64,000 nt of DNA, from positions 1 to 64,000 of the forward strand of contig JAKQEA010000098.1 in the NCBI GenBank assembly GCA_029558715.1, in the 5' to 3' direction. Below the pieces are notes generated by a model. It was not told where the DNA came from. It saw nothing but the letters and a program-made list of their open reading frames with translations, and made no database searches. This DNA comes from Bacteroidota bacterium (GTDB taxonomy: Bacteria > Bacteroidota > Bacteroidia > Chitinophagales > Chitinophagaceae). Positions 26,876-36,350 of the stretch are shown piece after piece (within the stretch, counting starts at the first letter, position 1; the number at the start of each line of letters is the position of its first letter). Position numbers and translations under genes: made by a program.

Positions 26876-27394
26876 TTAACCGTTAAATACTTTCTTTAAA
26901 CCGAGTGTACGGGTTTTAGCTACATTGATAGGTTCACGCAGCAAAGCAAGTGCTTTAAACGTTGCTTTTACCACATTGTGAGGGTTGGCAGATCCTAAAG
27001 ATTTAGCCAAAACATCTGTTACACCTGCAGCCTCTAATACGGCACGCATAGAGCCTCCCGCTATCACACCAGTACCATGAGCGGCCGGCTTGATAAGCAC
27101 CTTGGCGGCACCTTCTTTTGCCCATTGATCATGAGGAATTGTTCCTTTCATTATCGGAACTTTAATGAGGTTCTTTTTAGCATCCTCAATTCCTTTGGTG
27201 ATTGCTTCCTGTACTTCTTTGGCTTTACCCAGGCCATGACCTACTACCCCATTTTCGTTACCCACCACAACCAATGCAGAGAAACTGAAGGCACGGCCAC
27301 CTTTCGTAGTTTTTACAACACGGTTGATGGCTACAACCTTATCTTTCAGTTCCAGGTCCCCGGCTTTCACCCTGTTTACGTTAAGCTTTGACAT
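26876..27394 (-). CDS. rpsE: 30S ribosomal protein S5
   Basis: 172 residues. [26 protein letters not shown] is the double-stranded RNA-binding domain, and [10 protein letters not shown] with [18 protein letters not shown] the C-terminal domain. Small-subunit protein near the mRNA entry site. Confidence 0.96.
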   Translation of the reverse strand: MSKLNVNRVKAGDLELKDKVVAINRVVKTTKGGRAFSFSALVVVGNENGVVGHGLGKAKEVQEAITKGIEDAKKNLIKVPIMKGTIPHDQWAKEGAAKVLIKPAAHGTGVIAGGSMRAVLEAAGVTDVLAKSLGSANPHNVVKATFKALALLREPINVAKTRTLGLKKVFNG

Positions 27395-27428
27395 TTATAC
27401 TTGTAATTAAAAGTTTGAATGTATTTAT

Positions 27429-27788
27429 TTAGAATTGCAGACCGCCCTCTCTTGCTCCGTCTGCTACTGATTTCACACGTCCATGATAGAGGTATCCACC
27501 ACGATCAAATGTTACATCTTTAATACCTAACTCTACAGCTTTGCGGGCAATAGCAGCCCCTACTAATTTGCTCTTTTCACTTTTAGTAACTTTTTGTGCA
27601 GCAATATCCTTGTCTCTGGATGATGCGGCAGCTAATGTTTGTCCTTTTGTATCATCGATAAGCTGGGCATAAATATCAGCGTTACTTCTGAATATAGATA
27701 ACCGCGGCTTTACAGTTGACCCGCTGATTTTCCTGCGGATCCTGTAACGGATATTCTGTCTTCTTTGTGATTTTACTTTTGGGTTCAT
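27429..27788 (-). CDS. rplR: 50S ribosomal protein L18
   Basis: 119 residues; basic N-terminus [34 protein letters not shown] and [24 protein letters not shown] are the L18 marks. Binds 5S rRNA. Confidence 0.96.
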   Translation of the reverse strand: MNPKVKSQRRQNIRYRIRRKISGSTVKPRLSIFRSNADIYAQLIDDTKGQTLAAASSRDKDIAAQKVTKSEKSKLVGAAIARKAVELGIKDVTFDRGGYLYHGRVKSVADGAREGGLQF

Positions 27789-27802
27789 CGCTTTTTATTT
27801 AC

Positions 27803-27836
27803 AATCCTTCCCGATAGCTATCGGGATGCCAGGATT
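27803..27836. repeat. Palindromic hairpin (REP-like) in the rplR-rplF spacer
   Basis: A perfect 18-base palindrome (27809-27826: TCCCGATAGCTATCGGGA) flanked by AATCCT (27803-27808) and AGGATT (27831-27836) that extend the stem. A variant occurs at 28908-28924. It lies inside the co-transcribed operon, without a T-run. Confidence 0.7.
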
Positions 27837-27848
27837 CAATTTTTAAAA

Positions 27849-28403
27849 TTATTTACCAGCAGCTTTACCAGCTTTTTTACGTACTACTTCACCAACATAA
27901 CGTACACCTTTTCCTTTGTATGGCTCAGGCTTACGAAGACTGCGAAGTTTAGCAGCTACCTGGCCAATTAATTGCTTGTCGATACCTTCCAGGGTAATAA
28001 TCGGATTCTGACCTTTTTCCTGGGCAGTAGCCACTTTCAACTCTTTTGGCACCTCGAATATGATATTGTGAGAATATCCTAAAGCAAGATCCAATATGTT
28101 TCCCTGGTTAGAAGCCTTAAAACCAACTCCTATCAGCTCCAGTTTTCTTTCAATACCATCAGTAACTCCCTTTACCATGTTAGCCACAAGTGCACGGTAT
28201 AATCCATGCATGGCGCGGTGACGGATCTGATCTGTTGGACGTCCAAAAGAAACATGACCATCTTTTACTTCTACTGTGATGTCACGATCAATTGCCTGCT
28301 TCAACTCACCTTTTTTACCTTTTACAGTTACTACATTATCCTTACCAACTGTAATTGTAACTCCTTCAGGAATTGCGATCGATTTTTTACCTATACGAGA
28401 CAT
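27849..28403 (-). CDS. rplF: 50S ribosomal protein L6
   Basis: 184 residues with the two L6 repeats. MSRIGKKSIAIPEGV opens it, and the C-terminal block GQVAAKLRSLRKPEPYKGKGVRY is the family signature. Binds 23S rRNA near the factor-binding site. Confidence 0.96.
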   Translation of the reverse strand: MSRIGKKSIAIPEGVTITVGKDNVVTVKGKKGELKQAIDRDITVEVKDGHVSFGRPTDQIRHRAMHGLYRALVANMVKGVTDGIERKLELIGVGFKASNQGNILDLALGYSHNIIFEVPKELKVATAQEKGQNPIITLEGIDKQLIGQVAAKLRSLRKPEPYKGKGVRYVGEVVRKKAGKAAGK

Positions 28404-28491
28404 AAAATCTGTTTAATTTTTTTATTTATTGTTTGTCGCTGACCGGTCAGCCTATATAGGTTCGGCTTAATGTATCAGCAACGTTTTCTTT

Positions 28492-28890
28492 CTAATAGAC
28501 GTAACACAAAACCTCACCACCTACGTTTTGCACTTTTGCTTCTTTGTCGGTCATTACTCCTTTAGAAGTGGACAAAATAGCCACCCCTAATCCATTTTTT
28601 ACACGACGAAACTCAGCCGGCTTTGCATACTGACGCAAACCAGGACGGCTTACTCTTTCCATGCTCTGAATAGCCGGTTGCTTTGTTGATGGATCATACT
28701 TCAAAGCGATTTTAATAATGCCTTGTTTATTATCATCCTCAAACTTGTATTTCAGGATGTAACCCTGGTTATACAGGATCTCCGTCATACGTTTTTTCAG
28801 ATTTGATGCGGGAATATCCACCACACGGTGGCCAGCCATCTGTGCATTACGGATTCTTGTCAGGAAATCTGCTATAGGATCTGTTACCAT
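28492..28890 (-). CDS. rpsH: 30S ribosomal protein S8
   Basis: 132 residues. DPIADFLTRIRNAQMA at the N-terminus and the GLGVAILSTSKGVMTDKEA block with ending GGEVLCYVY identify S8, which binds helix 21 of 16S rRNA and in E. coli represses the spc operon. No such target can be shown here. Confidence 0.96.
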   Translation of the reverse strand: MVTDPIADFLTRIRNAQMAGHRVVDIPASNLKKRMTEILYNQGYILKYKFEDDNKQGIIKIALKYDPSTKQPAIQSMERVSRPGLRQYAKPAEFRRVKNGLGVAILSTSKGVMTDKEAKVQNVGGEVLCYVY

Positions 28891-28907
28891 ATTTTTGCCC
28901 TCCTACG

Positions 28908-28924
28908 TCCCGATGTTATCGGGA
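28908..28924. repeat. Palindromic hairpin in the rpsN-rpsH spacer
   Basis: TCCCGAT and ATCGGGA around a three-base loop GTT; a variant of the element at 27809-27826. No terminator T-run. Confidence 0.6.
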
Positions 28925-28958
28925 TAATTGGAAAAGTTTAGTTTAATTAATATAATTT

Positions 28959-29228
28959 TTACCAGCTTGCTTTTTTAAGCCCCGGAATTTTGCCATTCAG
29001 TGCCATGTCACGTAATGCTATCCTTGAAATACCAAAGTAGCGGACATAACCTTTAGGACGACCAGTCAACTGGCAACGATTCTTCAAACGAACTTTAGAA
29101 GAATTTTTCGGCATTTCGTCAAGAGCTTTCCAATCACCTGCTTTTTTCAGCTCTTCTCTTTTAGCTGCATGCTGGGCGACCATTCTCTCTCTTTTCCTTT
29201 GCCTGGCCTTTACTGATGTTTTTGCCAT
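28959..29228 (-). CDS. rpsN: 30S ribosomal protein S14, zinc-independent form
   Basis: 89 residues, the long form. It contains [27 protein letters not shown] but only one cysteine, so it lacks the CxxC pairs of the zinc-binding form. Follows rplE as usual. Confidence 0.96.
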   Translation of the reverse strand: MAKTSVKARQRKRERMVAQHAAKREELKKAGDWKALDEMPKNSSKVRLKNRCQLTGRPKGYVRYFGISRIALRDMALNGKIPGLKKASW

Positions 29229-29242
29229 GTTTATTTATCCTT

Positions 29243-29818
29243 TTAGTTTGAATTATTTTTTGCGTTTCTGAAAGGCATACCTAATTCTTTCAGTAACTCA
29301 TATGCTTCCTCATCGGTGTTAGCAGTTGTAACGAAAGTGATATCCATGCCGGTGATCTTATTCACTTTATCGATATCTATCTCCGGGAATATGATCTGTT
29401 CAGTAACTCCCAATGTGTAATTACCACGACCATCAAAAGCTTTTTCATTTACACCTTTGAAGTCACGAACACGGGGAAGCGCTACAGAGATCAAACGATC
29501 CAGGAATTCATACATCTTCTCTCCACGAAGTGTAACTCTTGCCCCAATAGGCATATTCTTACGCAACTTGAAGTTGGAAATATCCTTTTTAGACATTGTA
29601 GCTACAGCCTTCTGACCAGAGATTGTAGTTAACTCGTCAATAGCGATGTCAACCATTTTCTTATCAGATACAGCACCATTCACACCACGGTTCAGACAGA
29701 TCTTCTCCAACTTGGGAGCCTGCATAACACTTTCGTAGCTGAATTTTTTTACCAATGCAGGTACAACATCTTTTTTGTACTTATCTGCCAGTCTTGGGGT
29801 ATATGTTTTTGTACTCAT
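29243..29818 (-). CDS. rplE: 50S ribosomal protein L5
   Basis: 191 residues from ATG 29818 ([15 protein letters not shown]); a GTG nine bases upstream is less likely. [30 protein letters not shown] and [30 protein letters not shown] are family blocks. Binds 5S rRNA. Confidence 0.95.
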   Translation of the reverse strand: MSTKTYTPRLADKYKKDVVPALVKKFSYESVMQAPKLEKICLNRGVNGAVSDKKMVDIAIDELTTISGQKAVATMSKKDISNFKLRKNMPIGARVTLRGEKMYEFLDRLISVALPRVRDFKGVNEKAFDGRGNYTLGVTEQIIFPEIDIDKVNKITGMDITFVTTANTDEEAYELLKELGMPFRNAKNNSN

Positions 29819-29847
29819 ATAATTCACTTATTAAGTCAGTCAAGAAA

Positions 29848-30195
29848 TCAGATTTTCTCTCCTGATTTTTTAGATATCCTTACAGTTTTACCATTTTCTC
29901 TTTCCCTCTTCACTTTTGCCGGTGCTTTCGCTTTCACATCCCAAAGCATTACATTACTGATTTGTATGGGCGCCTCCTTTTTTACAATACCCCCTTTGGT
30001 ATTCTGAGCTGATGGCTTGGTGTGCTTTGTAATGATGTTAACACCTTCTACAATCACTTTACCCTTTTCCACCAAAACTTCTTTTACCGTACGGGGCTTG
30101 GATAAATCTTTATCATCGCCGGTGATCACCACGACACTGTCGCCTTTACGGATGTTATACTTTGGTTTAAATCTTGCTTTCATTTTTTCTGTCAT
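29848..30195 (-). CDS. rplX: 50S ribosomal protein L24
   Basis: 115 residues from ATG 30195; ATG 30183 (MKARFKPKYNI) would give 111 and is also possible. KYNIRKGDSVVVITGDDKD is the KOW motif and KHTKPSAQNTKGGIVKKEAPI the rest of the signature. Assembly-initiating 50S protein. Confidence 0.94.
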   Translation of the reverse strand: MTEKMKARFKPKYNIRKGDSVVVITGDDKDLSKPRTVKEVLVEKGKVIVEGVNIITKHTKPSAQNTKGGIVKKEAPIQISNVMLWDVKAKAPAKVKRERENGKTVRISKKSGEKI

Positions 30196-30220
30196 TAATG
30201 GGTTTTACCCTTTTAATCAA

Positions 30221-30589
30221 TTATAATACTTCAGGTGCTAAAGAGATGATTTTCATATATCCCTTATCGCGGAGTTCCCTGGCCACCGGACCGAAAATAC
30301 GGGTACCACGAGGCTCATCAGATTGGTTCAGTATTACCACAGCATTGTCGTCAAAACGGATATAAGAACCATCCTTGCGGCGTAGTTTGTTGGTGGTACG
30401 AACGATCACAGCTTTTGCAACTGTACCCTTTTTAATACCACCCTGTGGTATTGCGTCCTTTACTGTTACTACAATCTTATCGCCAATCCTGGCATAACGC
30501 TGACCGCTGTTGCCGAGTACACGGATACAAAGCACCTCTTTGGCACCACTGTTATCCGCCACATTCAACCGGCTTTCTTGCTGAATCAT
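30221..30589 (-). CDS. rplN: 50S ribosomal protein L14
   Basis: 122 residues from ATG 30589 ([18 protein letters not shown]), exactly the standard length; the open frame extends upstream only by chance. [20 protein letters not shown] and [19 protein letters not shown] are typical. The 90-base spacer before it is rich in AGCT steps and has no gene. Confidence 0.96.
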   Translation of the reverse strand: MIQQESRLNVADNSGAKEVLCIRVLGNSGQRYARIGDKIVVTVKDAIPQGGIKKGTVAKAVIVRTTNKLRRKDGSYIRFDDNAVVILNQSDEPRGTRIFGPVARELRDKGYMKIISLAPEVL

Positions 30590-30679
30590 ATTTTGAGCTT
30601 TTAGCTTTGAGCTGTTAGCTGTTAACCAGCTTACAGCAATTGTTATTCTAATTTTTTCTGTTGGCAAATACCAACGATA

Positions 30680-30937
30680 CTATTTCACCTTTTCTACTAC
30701 TTCCACCAATCTCCAGCGTTTTGTTTTACTGAGCGGACGGGTTTCCATAATTTTTACCACATCACCTATGCTGCACTCATTTTTATCATCGTGAGCATGG
30801 AACTTAGTAGTCTTTTTAACGAACTTACCATAGATTGGGTGCTTTACTTTTCTTTCAACTGCAACAGTGATTGTTTTAGTCATCTTGTTGCTTGTTACCA
30901 CACCAATCCTGGTCTTTCTTAAATTTCTTGCTTCCAT
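30680..30937 (-). CDS. rpsQ: 30S ribosomal protein S17
   Basis: 85 residues: [42 protein letters not shown] and [20 protein letters not shown] are the S17 signature. Confidence 0.96.
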   Translation of the reverse strand: MEARNLRKTRIGVVTSNKMTKTITVAVERKVKHPIYGKFVKKTTKFHAHDDKNECSIGDVVKIMETRPLSKTKRWRLVEVVEKVK

Positions 30938-30950
30938 TTTTATAGCTTTA

Positions 30951-31160
30951 TTATGCTTGCTGTTGCTTTAACTTCAATTCGGTTTTCAGACGGGCAATCT
31001 CCCGGCGTAAACCGCGGATAGTCATTGGATTTTCCAATGGGGAAATGGCATGTGCAAACTCCAGTTTTTTCAAACGCTGTTTATCTTCCTCAAGGCGTGC
31101 CTTAAGGTCCATTTCATTCATTCCGTGAATACTTTTTACAAAATCTGCTTTCTTTGACAT
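30951..31160 (-). CDS. rpmC: 50S ribosomal protein L29
   Basis: 69 residues, helical hairpin. [30 protein letters not shown] is the L29 core. Located at the exit tunnel. Confidence 0.95.
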   Translation of the reverse strand: MSKKADFVKSIHGMNEMDLKARLEEDKQRLKKLEFAHAISPLENPMTIRGLRREIARLKTELKLKQQQA

Positions 31161-31181
31161 CGCTTTACGATTTATTAATTA

Positions 31182-31604
31182 TTACGCTGTAACCAGGTCA
31201 CGACGTACAATAAACTTGGTTTTAATAGGAAGCTTACCTGCAGCCAGTGCTAAAGATGCACGGGCAACCTGCTCACTAACACCGTCAATTTCAAATAAAA
31301 TACGACCGGGTTTTACCACGGCAGCCCAGAACTCCAGGTTACCTTTACCTTTACCCATCCTTACTTCCAGTGGCTTACGGGTAATTGGTTTATCTGGGAA
31401 AATGCGGATCCATACATTACCTTCTCTTTTCATCTCACGGGTTAACGCCTGACGGGCAGCTTCAATCTGACGGTCAGTGATCCAATGCTGATCTAGTGCT
31501 TTCAAAGCATAAGAACCAAATGCAATGGTAGTACCTCTCTTGGCATCGCCTTTCATGCGGCCTTTCTGCATTTTCCTGTGCTTCGTTCTTTTCGGTTGTA
31601 ACAT
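31182..31604 (-). CDS. rplP: 50S ribosomal protein L16
   Basis: 140 residues. [19 protein letters not shown] opening, [19 protein letters not shown] and [20 protein letters not shown] identify L16, at the A-site side of the peptidyl-transferase centre. Confidence 0.96.
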   Translation of the reverse strand: MLQPKRTKHRKMQKGRMKGDAKRGTTIAFGSYALKALDQHWITDRQIEAARQALTREMKREGNVWIRIFPDKPITRKPLEVRMGKGKGNLEFWAAVVKPGRILFEIDGVSEQVARASLALAAGKLPIKTKFIVRRDLVTA

Positions 31605-31643
31605 TGTTTATAATTTCTAGTTACTTGATTCTTGTTTCGGAAA

Positions 31644-32426
31644 TTAATTTCTTCTTTCTCCTCTTCCGCCACCTCTTCTGTCTCCACCACCTCTTCTGTC
31701 ATCACGACGTTCTCCGCCACGATGGTCATCTCTTCTTTCCCTTCTGTCACTTACTTCGCTCTTACCTCCAACGAAGTTGGGATTAAGGTCTCTCTTCGCT
31801 AATACTTCCCCTTTACATATCCATACTTTTATCCCTATCTTACCATATACAGTCTGTGCAAATACATTTGCATAATCGATATCCATACGGAATGTATGAA
31901 GAGGTACACGGCCTTGCTTGAATTCTTCACTACGGGCAATCTCAGCACCAGCTAAACGACCACTCAATTTGATCTTAATACCTTCAGCCCCCATACGAAG
32001 AGCAGAAGCGATAGCCATTTTAGTAGCTCTCTTGAAATTGATACGGTTCTCGATCTGGCGGGCAATAGTATCACCAACAATCATCGCATCCAGTTCGGGA
32101 CGACGGATCTCCAGGATATTGATTTGCACATCATCTTTACCGGTCAGTTTTTTCAACTCTTCTTTGATACGATCAACTTCTCCACCACCTTTACCGATTA
32201 TAATACCAGGTTTTGAAGTGTGGATAGTAACTATCAGCTTACCAAGTGTTCTCTCAATTACAATTTTTGAGATACCGCCTTTGTTGATACGGGCATTCAG
32301 GTAAGTTCTGATCTTATGATCTTCGATCAGTTTGCCAGCATAATCTTTTTTGCTGCCATACCAGTTAGATTCCCATCCACGGATGATGCCTAAACGGTTA
32401 CCAATCGGATTTGCTTTTTGACCCAT
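31644..32426 (-). CDS. rpsC: 30S ribosomal protein S3 with Arg/Gly-rich tail
   Basis: 260 residues. [22 protein letters not shown], the KH domain [20 protein letters not shown] and the C-terminal [22 protein letters not shown] are classic S3. From about residue 225 a tail of RRDD, RGG and RGER repeats follows, almost only R, G, D, E and H. S3 lines the mRNA entry tunnel, so this tail may reach RNA; the tail is unusual compared with E. coli S3 (233 residues). Confidence 0.96.
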   Translation of the reverse strand: MGQKANPIGNRLGIIRGWESNWYGSKKDYAGKLIEDHKIRTYLNARINKGGISKIVIERTLGKLIVTIHTSKPGIIIGKGGGEVDRIKEELKKLTGKDDVQINILEIRRPELDAMIVGDTIARQIENRINFKRATKMAIASALRMGAEGIKIKLSGRLAGAEIARSEEFKQGRVPLHTFRMDIDYANVFAQTVYGKIGIKVWICKGEVLAKRDLNPNFVGGKSEVSDRRERRDDHRGGERRDDRRGGGDRRGGGRGERRN

Positions 32427-32453
32427 GTTTATTCAGGTTATTCGTTAATACGT

Positions 32454-32801
32454 TTAATTTTTAGATTCTTTAGTGTCCACGATCACAGTAACATGATTGC
32501 TGCGTTTGCGAACACGGTAACCACGACCCTGTGGAGCAGGACGCATTCTCTTTAAAGTTCTTGCCCCATCAACAAAGATTGTTTTTACAACCAATTGACT
32601 TTCATCTCCACCTTCATTCTTCTGCTTCCAGTTGCTGATAGCGCTCAGCACCAGTTTACGCAGGGGAACTGCAGGATGCTTGGAATTGTGCTCCAGCTCA
32701 GCCAATACTTTTTCTACTTTCTGACCACGGATCAGGTCAGCAAGCAAACGCATTTTGCGGGGTGAAGTCGGATAATTTCTCAGTTTAGCTACTGCTTCCA
32801 T
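32454..32801 (-). CDS. rplV: 50S ribosomal protein L22
   Basis: 115 residues. [25 protein letters not shown] and [26 protein letters not shown], the latter the loop lining the exit tunnel. Confidence 0.96.
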   Translation of the reverse strand: MEAVAKLRNYPTSPRKMRLLADLIRGQKVEKVLAELEHNSKHPAVPLRKLVLSAISNWKQKNEGGDESQLVVKTIFVDGARTLKRMRPAPQGRGYRVRKRSNHVTVIVDTKESKN

Positions 32802-32818
32802 TTTAATTAGTTTCTAGA

Positions 32819-33088
32819 TTAACCTTCTTTTTTAGAGTGTCCTTTGAACTGGCGGGTAGGTGCAAATTCACCTAACTTATGACCTACCATGAATTCCGTT
32901 ACATACACCGGGATGAACTTGTTGCCATTGTGCACAGCAAAAGTGTGACCCACGAAATCAGGTGAAATAGTAGAGCGACGGCTCCACGTCTTGATAACAC
33001 CCTTTTTGTTTTTGCCTTCATTCATAGACATCACCTTTTTTTCGAGGTGTGTTGCTATATAAGGACCTTTTTTAATCGAACGAGCCAT
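32819..33088 (-). CDS. rpsS: 30S ribosomal protein S19
   Basis: 89 residues. [41 protein letters not shown] and [16 protein letters not shown] define S19. Confidence 0.96.
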   Translation of the reverse strand: MARSIKKGPYIATHLEKKVMSMNEGKNKKGVIKTWSRRSTISPDFVGHTFAVHNGNKFIPVYVTEFMVGHKLGEFAPTRQFKGHSKKEG

Positions 33089-33119
33089 GATTTATGTCGT
33101 TGTATTGTTAATTACTTTT

Positions 33120-33956
33120 TTACTTTGCTATTTTACTTCCGTTCTTACGCTGGATGATCATCTTATCGCTTCCCTTACCCTTGGTTCTTGTTTTCAGACC
33201 TCTTGAGTATTGGCCGTTCCTGCTACGGGGCTGACCACCGGAAGCTTTACCTTCACCACCACCCATCGGGTGATCTACAGGGTTCATCGCCACACCACGG
33301 TTTCTGGGTTTGATACCTTTCCACCTGTTACGACCAGCTTTACCCATACTCTGCAGGAAGTGATCACTATTACTTACCACACCTACGGTAGCCCAGCAAT
33401 TGATCAACACTTTTCTCAACTCACCGGAAGGCATTTTGAGGATGGCATATTTCTCTTCTTTGTTTGTAAGCTGTGCAGAAGAACCTGCACTTCTTGCCAA
33501 TTTACCACCCTGACCTGGTTGCATTTCAATATTGTGAACGTTGGTACCGAGTGGCATGTTTTTCATTGGAAGAGCATTACCAACTTCAGGAGCAACATCT
33601 TTTCCGCTTTCCACTTTAGAGCCTACCTGCAAACCCTGGGGAGCCAGGATATAACGCTTCTCACCATCAGCATAATTCAATAGTGCGATGAAAGCGGTAC
33701 GATTTGGATCATACTGGATAGACTCAACAGTGGCAACACCAGCTTTATTTCTTTTAAAATCGATAATACGGTATTTCTTCTTGTGACCACCGCCTCTGTA
33801 ACGCATCGACAGATGACCAGAAGAGTTACGACCACCGGTTCTCGGTTTAGCTTCTACCAGGCTCTTTTCCGGAACATTGGTAGTAACCTCAGCATACGCA
33901 TTACCGATTCTCCAACGGGTACCGGCTGTAATAGGTTTAAATTTTCTTAGTGCCAT
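33120..33956 (-). CDS. rplB: 50S ribosomal protein L2
   Basis: 278 residues. [48 protein letters not shown] and the functionally important [20 protein letters not shown]. Core protein of the 50S peptidyl-transferase region. Confidence 0.97.
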   Translation of the reverse strand: MALRKFKPITAGTRWRIGNAYAEVTTNVPEKSLVEAKPRTGGRNSSGHLSMRYRGGGHKKKYRIIDFKRNKAGVATVESIQYDPNRTAFIALLNYADGEKRYILAPQGLQVGSKVESGKDVAPEVGNALPMKNMPLGTNVHNIEMQPGQGGKLARSAGSSAQLTNKEEKYAILKMPSGELRKVLINCWATVGVVSNSDHFLQSMGKAGRNRWKGIKPRNRGVAMNPVDHPMGGGEGKASGGQPRSRNGQYSRGLKTRTKGKGSDKMIIQRKNGSKIAK

Positions 33957-34013
33957 TTTTCAATTTCTTTTTAAGTTCAACATTAGCGGCTGTTGAAGCC
34001 ATTCGTTAAAGGG

Positions 34014-34313
34014 TTAAATGTTTGAATACAAATCAATGTTTTCACCCTCTGCTACAGTTACAAAAGCCTTTTTGTATGCAGGCTTGCGGCCTGAGATTAC
34101 ACCAGACTTTGTAAAGCGGCTTTTGTTTTTTCCCGGAACCACTGCTGTATTTACACCAGTTACAGTTACACCGTAAAAAGTTTCAACCGCTTTTTTGATT
34201 TCAAGTTTATTCGCCTTTCTTGCCACTTTGAAAGCATAACGGTGCAGCTTGTCCTGCTGTGCATTTGCTTTTTCTGTCAAAATGGGTTTTATCAATACTT
34301 CAGAAAGTTTCAT
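34014..34313 (-). CDS. rplW: 50S ribosomal protein L23
   Basis: 99 residues from ATG 34313 (MKLSEVLIKPILTEKAN); the ten upstream codons are not family-like. The conserved KLEIKKAVETFYGVTV and KRFTKSGV-like stretch follow. Exit-tunnel docking site for nascent-chain factors. Confidence 0.95.
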   Translation of the reverse strand: MKLSEVLIKPILTEKANAQQDKLHRYAFKVARKANKLEIKKAVETFYGVTVTGVNTAVVPGKNKSRFTKSGVISGRKPAYKKAFVTVAEGENIDLYSNI

Positions 34314-34387
34314 TGCAATATTTTTTATTTTCTTTTGGCGCAATGGGATCTTACGATCTCATTTCTTACTCTTTAGAATATTTTTAA

Positions 34388-35023
34388 TTATGCTTCCGCC
34401 TTTTCATCATCAGCAAAAATCTTTGCTGCACTTTCAGTTAATACAAGTACTTCAGAATTGACAATATCATATGTATTGATATCACTCAGTAAAACTCCCA
34501 ATACAGAAGGAACGTTACGGATTGACAACTGAAGATTATCATTATTCTCAGGCATGATGAACATCGCTTTCTTATCAGCAACTTTCAGGCTGCCCATAAT
34601 CTCCATAAAACTTTTGGTTTTTGGGGAGTCCATCATAATGTCCTCAACTACAACAATTGCATTATCCTTTGCTTTGTAACTAAGGGCAGAAATTTTTGCC
34701 AGGTCTTTTACCTTGCGGTTCAACTTGATGTCATATGAGTGAGGCTTCGGTCCGAAGATAGTACCACCACCCTTGTATAAAGGGTTACGGATATTACCCT
34801 TACGGCTTCCACCGGTACCTTTCTGACGATGCAGCTTACGGCTTGCACCCTGTACTTCCGCACGGGTCTTCACTTTGTGAGTACCCTGACGTTGTGCAGC
34901 AAGGTATTGTTTAACGGCCAGGTAGATAACATGGTTATTAGGCTCAGCACCGAAGATCTCTTCGGGAAGCTCCACCGTTCTGCCTGTCGCCTTTCCTTTT
35001 GTATTTAAAACTTCAACTTTCAT
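34388..35023 (-). CDS. rplD: 50S ribosomal protein L4
   Basis: 211 residues. AAQRQGTHKVKTRAEVQGASRKLHRQKGTGGSR is the tunnel loop, and PKPHSYDIKLNRKVK the adjacent helix. In E. coli L4 also represses its own operon; no target site can be claimed here. Confidence 0.96.
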   Translation of the reverse strand: MKVEVLNTKGKATGRTVELPEEIFGAEPNNHVIYLAVKQYLAAQRQGTHKVKTRAEVQGASRKLHRQKGTGGSRKGNIRNPLYKGGGTIFGPKPHSYDIKLNRKVKDLAKISALSYKAKDNAIVVVEDIMMDSPKTKSFMEIMGSLKVADKKAMFIMPENNDNLQLSIRNVPSVLGVLLSDINTYDIVNSEVLVLTESAAKIFADDEKAEA

Positions 35024-35069
35024 TTTCTTATCTTTTTATCCTTCGCCATGCTAAGGATGCCATCAAAAC

Positions 35070-35687
35070 TTATTTCTGAATTAAAACAATTGAACCGTTG
35101 TGACCTGGCACAGAACCGCTAACCAGGATGTAATTCTTGTCAGCAAAAATCTTTACCACTTTCAGCCCTTTCATTTTTACACGATCATTACCCATACGGC
35201 CGGCCATACGAACACCCTTCATTACACGGCTGGCATCCGATGAGTTACCAAGTGAACCCGGAGCTCTCTGACGATCATGCTGACCGTGAGATTGCTGTCC
35301 CACACCATGGAAACCATGACGTTTTACAACACCCTGAAACCCTTTACCTTTTGTGGTGCCTACGACTTCAACTTTATCGCCTTCTGCGAAAATGTCGACA
35401 GTAATGGTTTCACCAATATTTTTTTCGATAGAAAAATCACGGAATTCTTTGGAGAATTTCTTTGGAGCTGTTTGAGCTTTTGCGAAGTGATTTACTTCAG
35501 CTTTAGTGGAATGCTTTTCTTTTTTATCCCCAAAAGAAAGCTGGAGAGCATTGTACCCATCAGACTCTTTGGTCTTAACATGCGTAACTACACATGGACC
35601 TGCCTCAATGATCGTACAGGCAGTTTGCTTGCCGGAAGGATCGAAGATACTGGTCATCCCAATTTTTTTCCCAATAATACCTTTCAT
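35070..35687 (-). CDS. rplC: 50S ribosomal protein L3
   Basis: 205 residues from ATG 35687 ([15 protein letters not shown]); a TTG nine bases upstream is unlikely. [31 protein letters not shown] and [16 protein letters not shown] are family blocks. Confidence 0.96.
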   Translation of the reverse strand: MKGIIGKKIGMTSIFDPSGKQTACTIIEAGPCVVTHVKTKESDGYNALQLSFGDKKEKHSTKAEVNHFAKAQTAPKKFSKEFRDFSIEKNIGETITVDIFAEGDKVEVVGTTKGKGFQGVVKRHGFHGVGQQSHGQHDRQRAPGSLGNSSDASRVMKGVRMAGRMGNDRVKMKGLKVVKIFADKNYILVSGSVPGHNGSIVLIQK

Positions 35688-35927
35688 GTTGTTCAATTTA
35701 TGCCTGCAAGGTTATTGGGACATTTCAAACCCGAAAGTCTGAACTTCAATCCCCGTTTGCCACCGACCTTTTCCTTTATGGGGAAGTACCGGTAGTAAAC
35801 AAACCCTGAATGGCTTGTTTTATGTTTAGTGGCCAGAGCTCTTTTTTCTTTCGCTTATGACGAACGATTGAGAGATAGCAAAAATTTATATCAATTTATA
35901 AGAACTAACGAGGCAACGCCTCTTTTT
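35688..35927 (-). other. Long spacer between rpsJ and rplC
   Basis: 240 bases with no credible ORF, unusually long for this gene pair. Just after the rpsJ stop there is a small GAGGC/GCCTC hairpin (35910-35922) lacking a T-run on the coding strand. No full promoter match was found. It may be an mRNA leader for rplC. Confidence 0.4.
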
Positions 35928-36233
35928 CTACGCTTTAATCTCAACTTCCACACCACTGGGCAAATCCAGTTTACTCAACGCATCTACAGTACGGCTCGAA
36001 GACGTGTAGATATCCAGCAAACGCTTATGCGTAGCTAACTGGAATTGTTCACGGCTTTTCTTATTAACGTGTGGTGAACGCAATACAGTAAAAATTTTAC
36101 GGCGGGTAGGCAGAGGAATAGGACCTGTTACCACGGCGCCGGTACTGCGTACCGTTTTTACGATCTTTTCAGCTGATTTATCTACCAGGTTGTGATCGTA
36201 AGACTGTAATTTGATTCTGATTCGCTGAGACAT
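35928..36233 (-). CDS. rpsJ: 30S ribosomal protein S10
   Basis: 101 residues from ATG 36233 ([15 protein letters not shown]), the standard size. [40 protein letters not shown] is the S10 signature, and in other bacteria it also binds NusB/NusG. First gene of the operon, with a full promoter just upstream. Confidence 0.97.
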   Translation of the reverse strand: MSQRIRIKLQSYDHNLVDKSAEKIVKTVRSTGAVVTGPIPLPTRRKIFTVLRSPHVNKKSREQFQLATHKRLLDIYTSSSRTVDALSKLDLPSGVEVEIKA

Positions 36234-36263
36234 GTGTAAAATCCCAATTTTCTTTTGGGAGTG

Positions 36264-36295
36264 CAAAGGTAAGGGTGAAGGTTATTCCTTCCAAA
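36264..36295 (-). promoter_or_regulatory. Promoter of the S10-spc operon
   Basis: On the minus strand TTTG (36292-36295), 20 bases, then TACCTTTG (36264-36271): both boxes of the Bacteroidota housekeeping promoter. The start would fall about 25 bases before the rpsJ ATG. A small hairpin (36242-36260, TCCCAA/TTGGGA) lies in the leader. Confidence 0.72.
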
Positions 36296-36350
36296 TAGTT
36301 GGGAAAGAATTTTGTAGGTTGTGAACAAACTTATTGAAAAGCACTTTTCA

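Noticed and set aside
33210-33683. 157-codon plus-strand frame over rplB
   Set aside because: Shadow of the ribosomal protein L2 gene, Thr/His-rich with no motif.
35277-35795. 172-codon plus-strand frame over rplC and the rpsJ-rplC spacer
   Set aside because: Mostly antisense to L3; no start signal and no family-like sequence.
35910-35922. GAGGC/GCCTC hairpin after rpsJ as a terminator
   Set aside because: The T-run is on the plus strand, where no gene is transcribed; it cannot end the rpsJ transcript.
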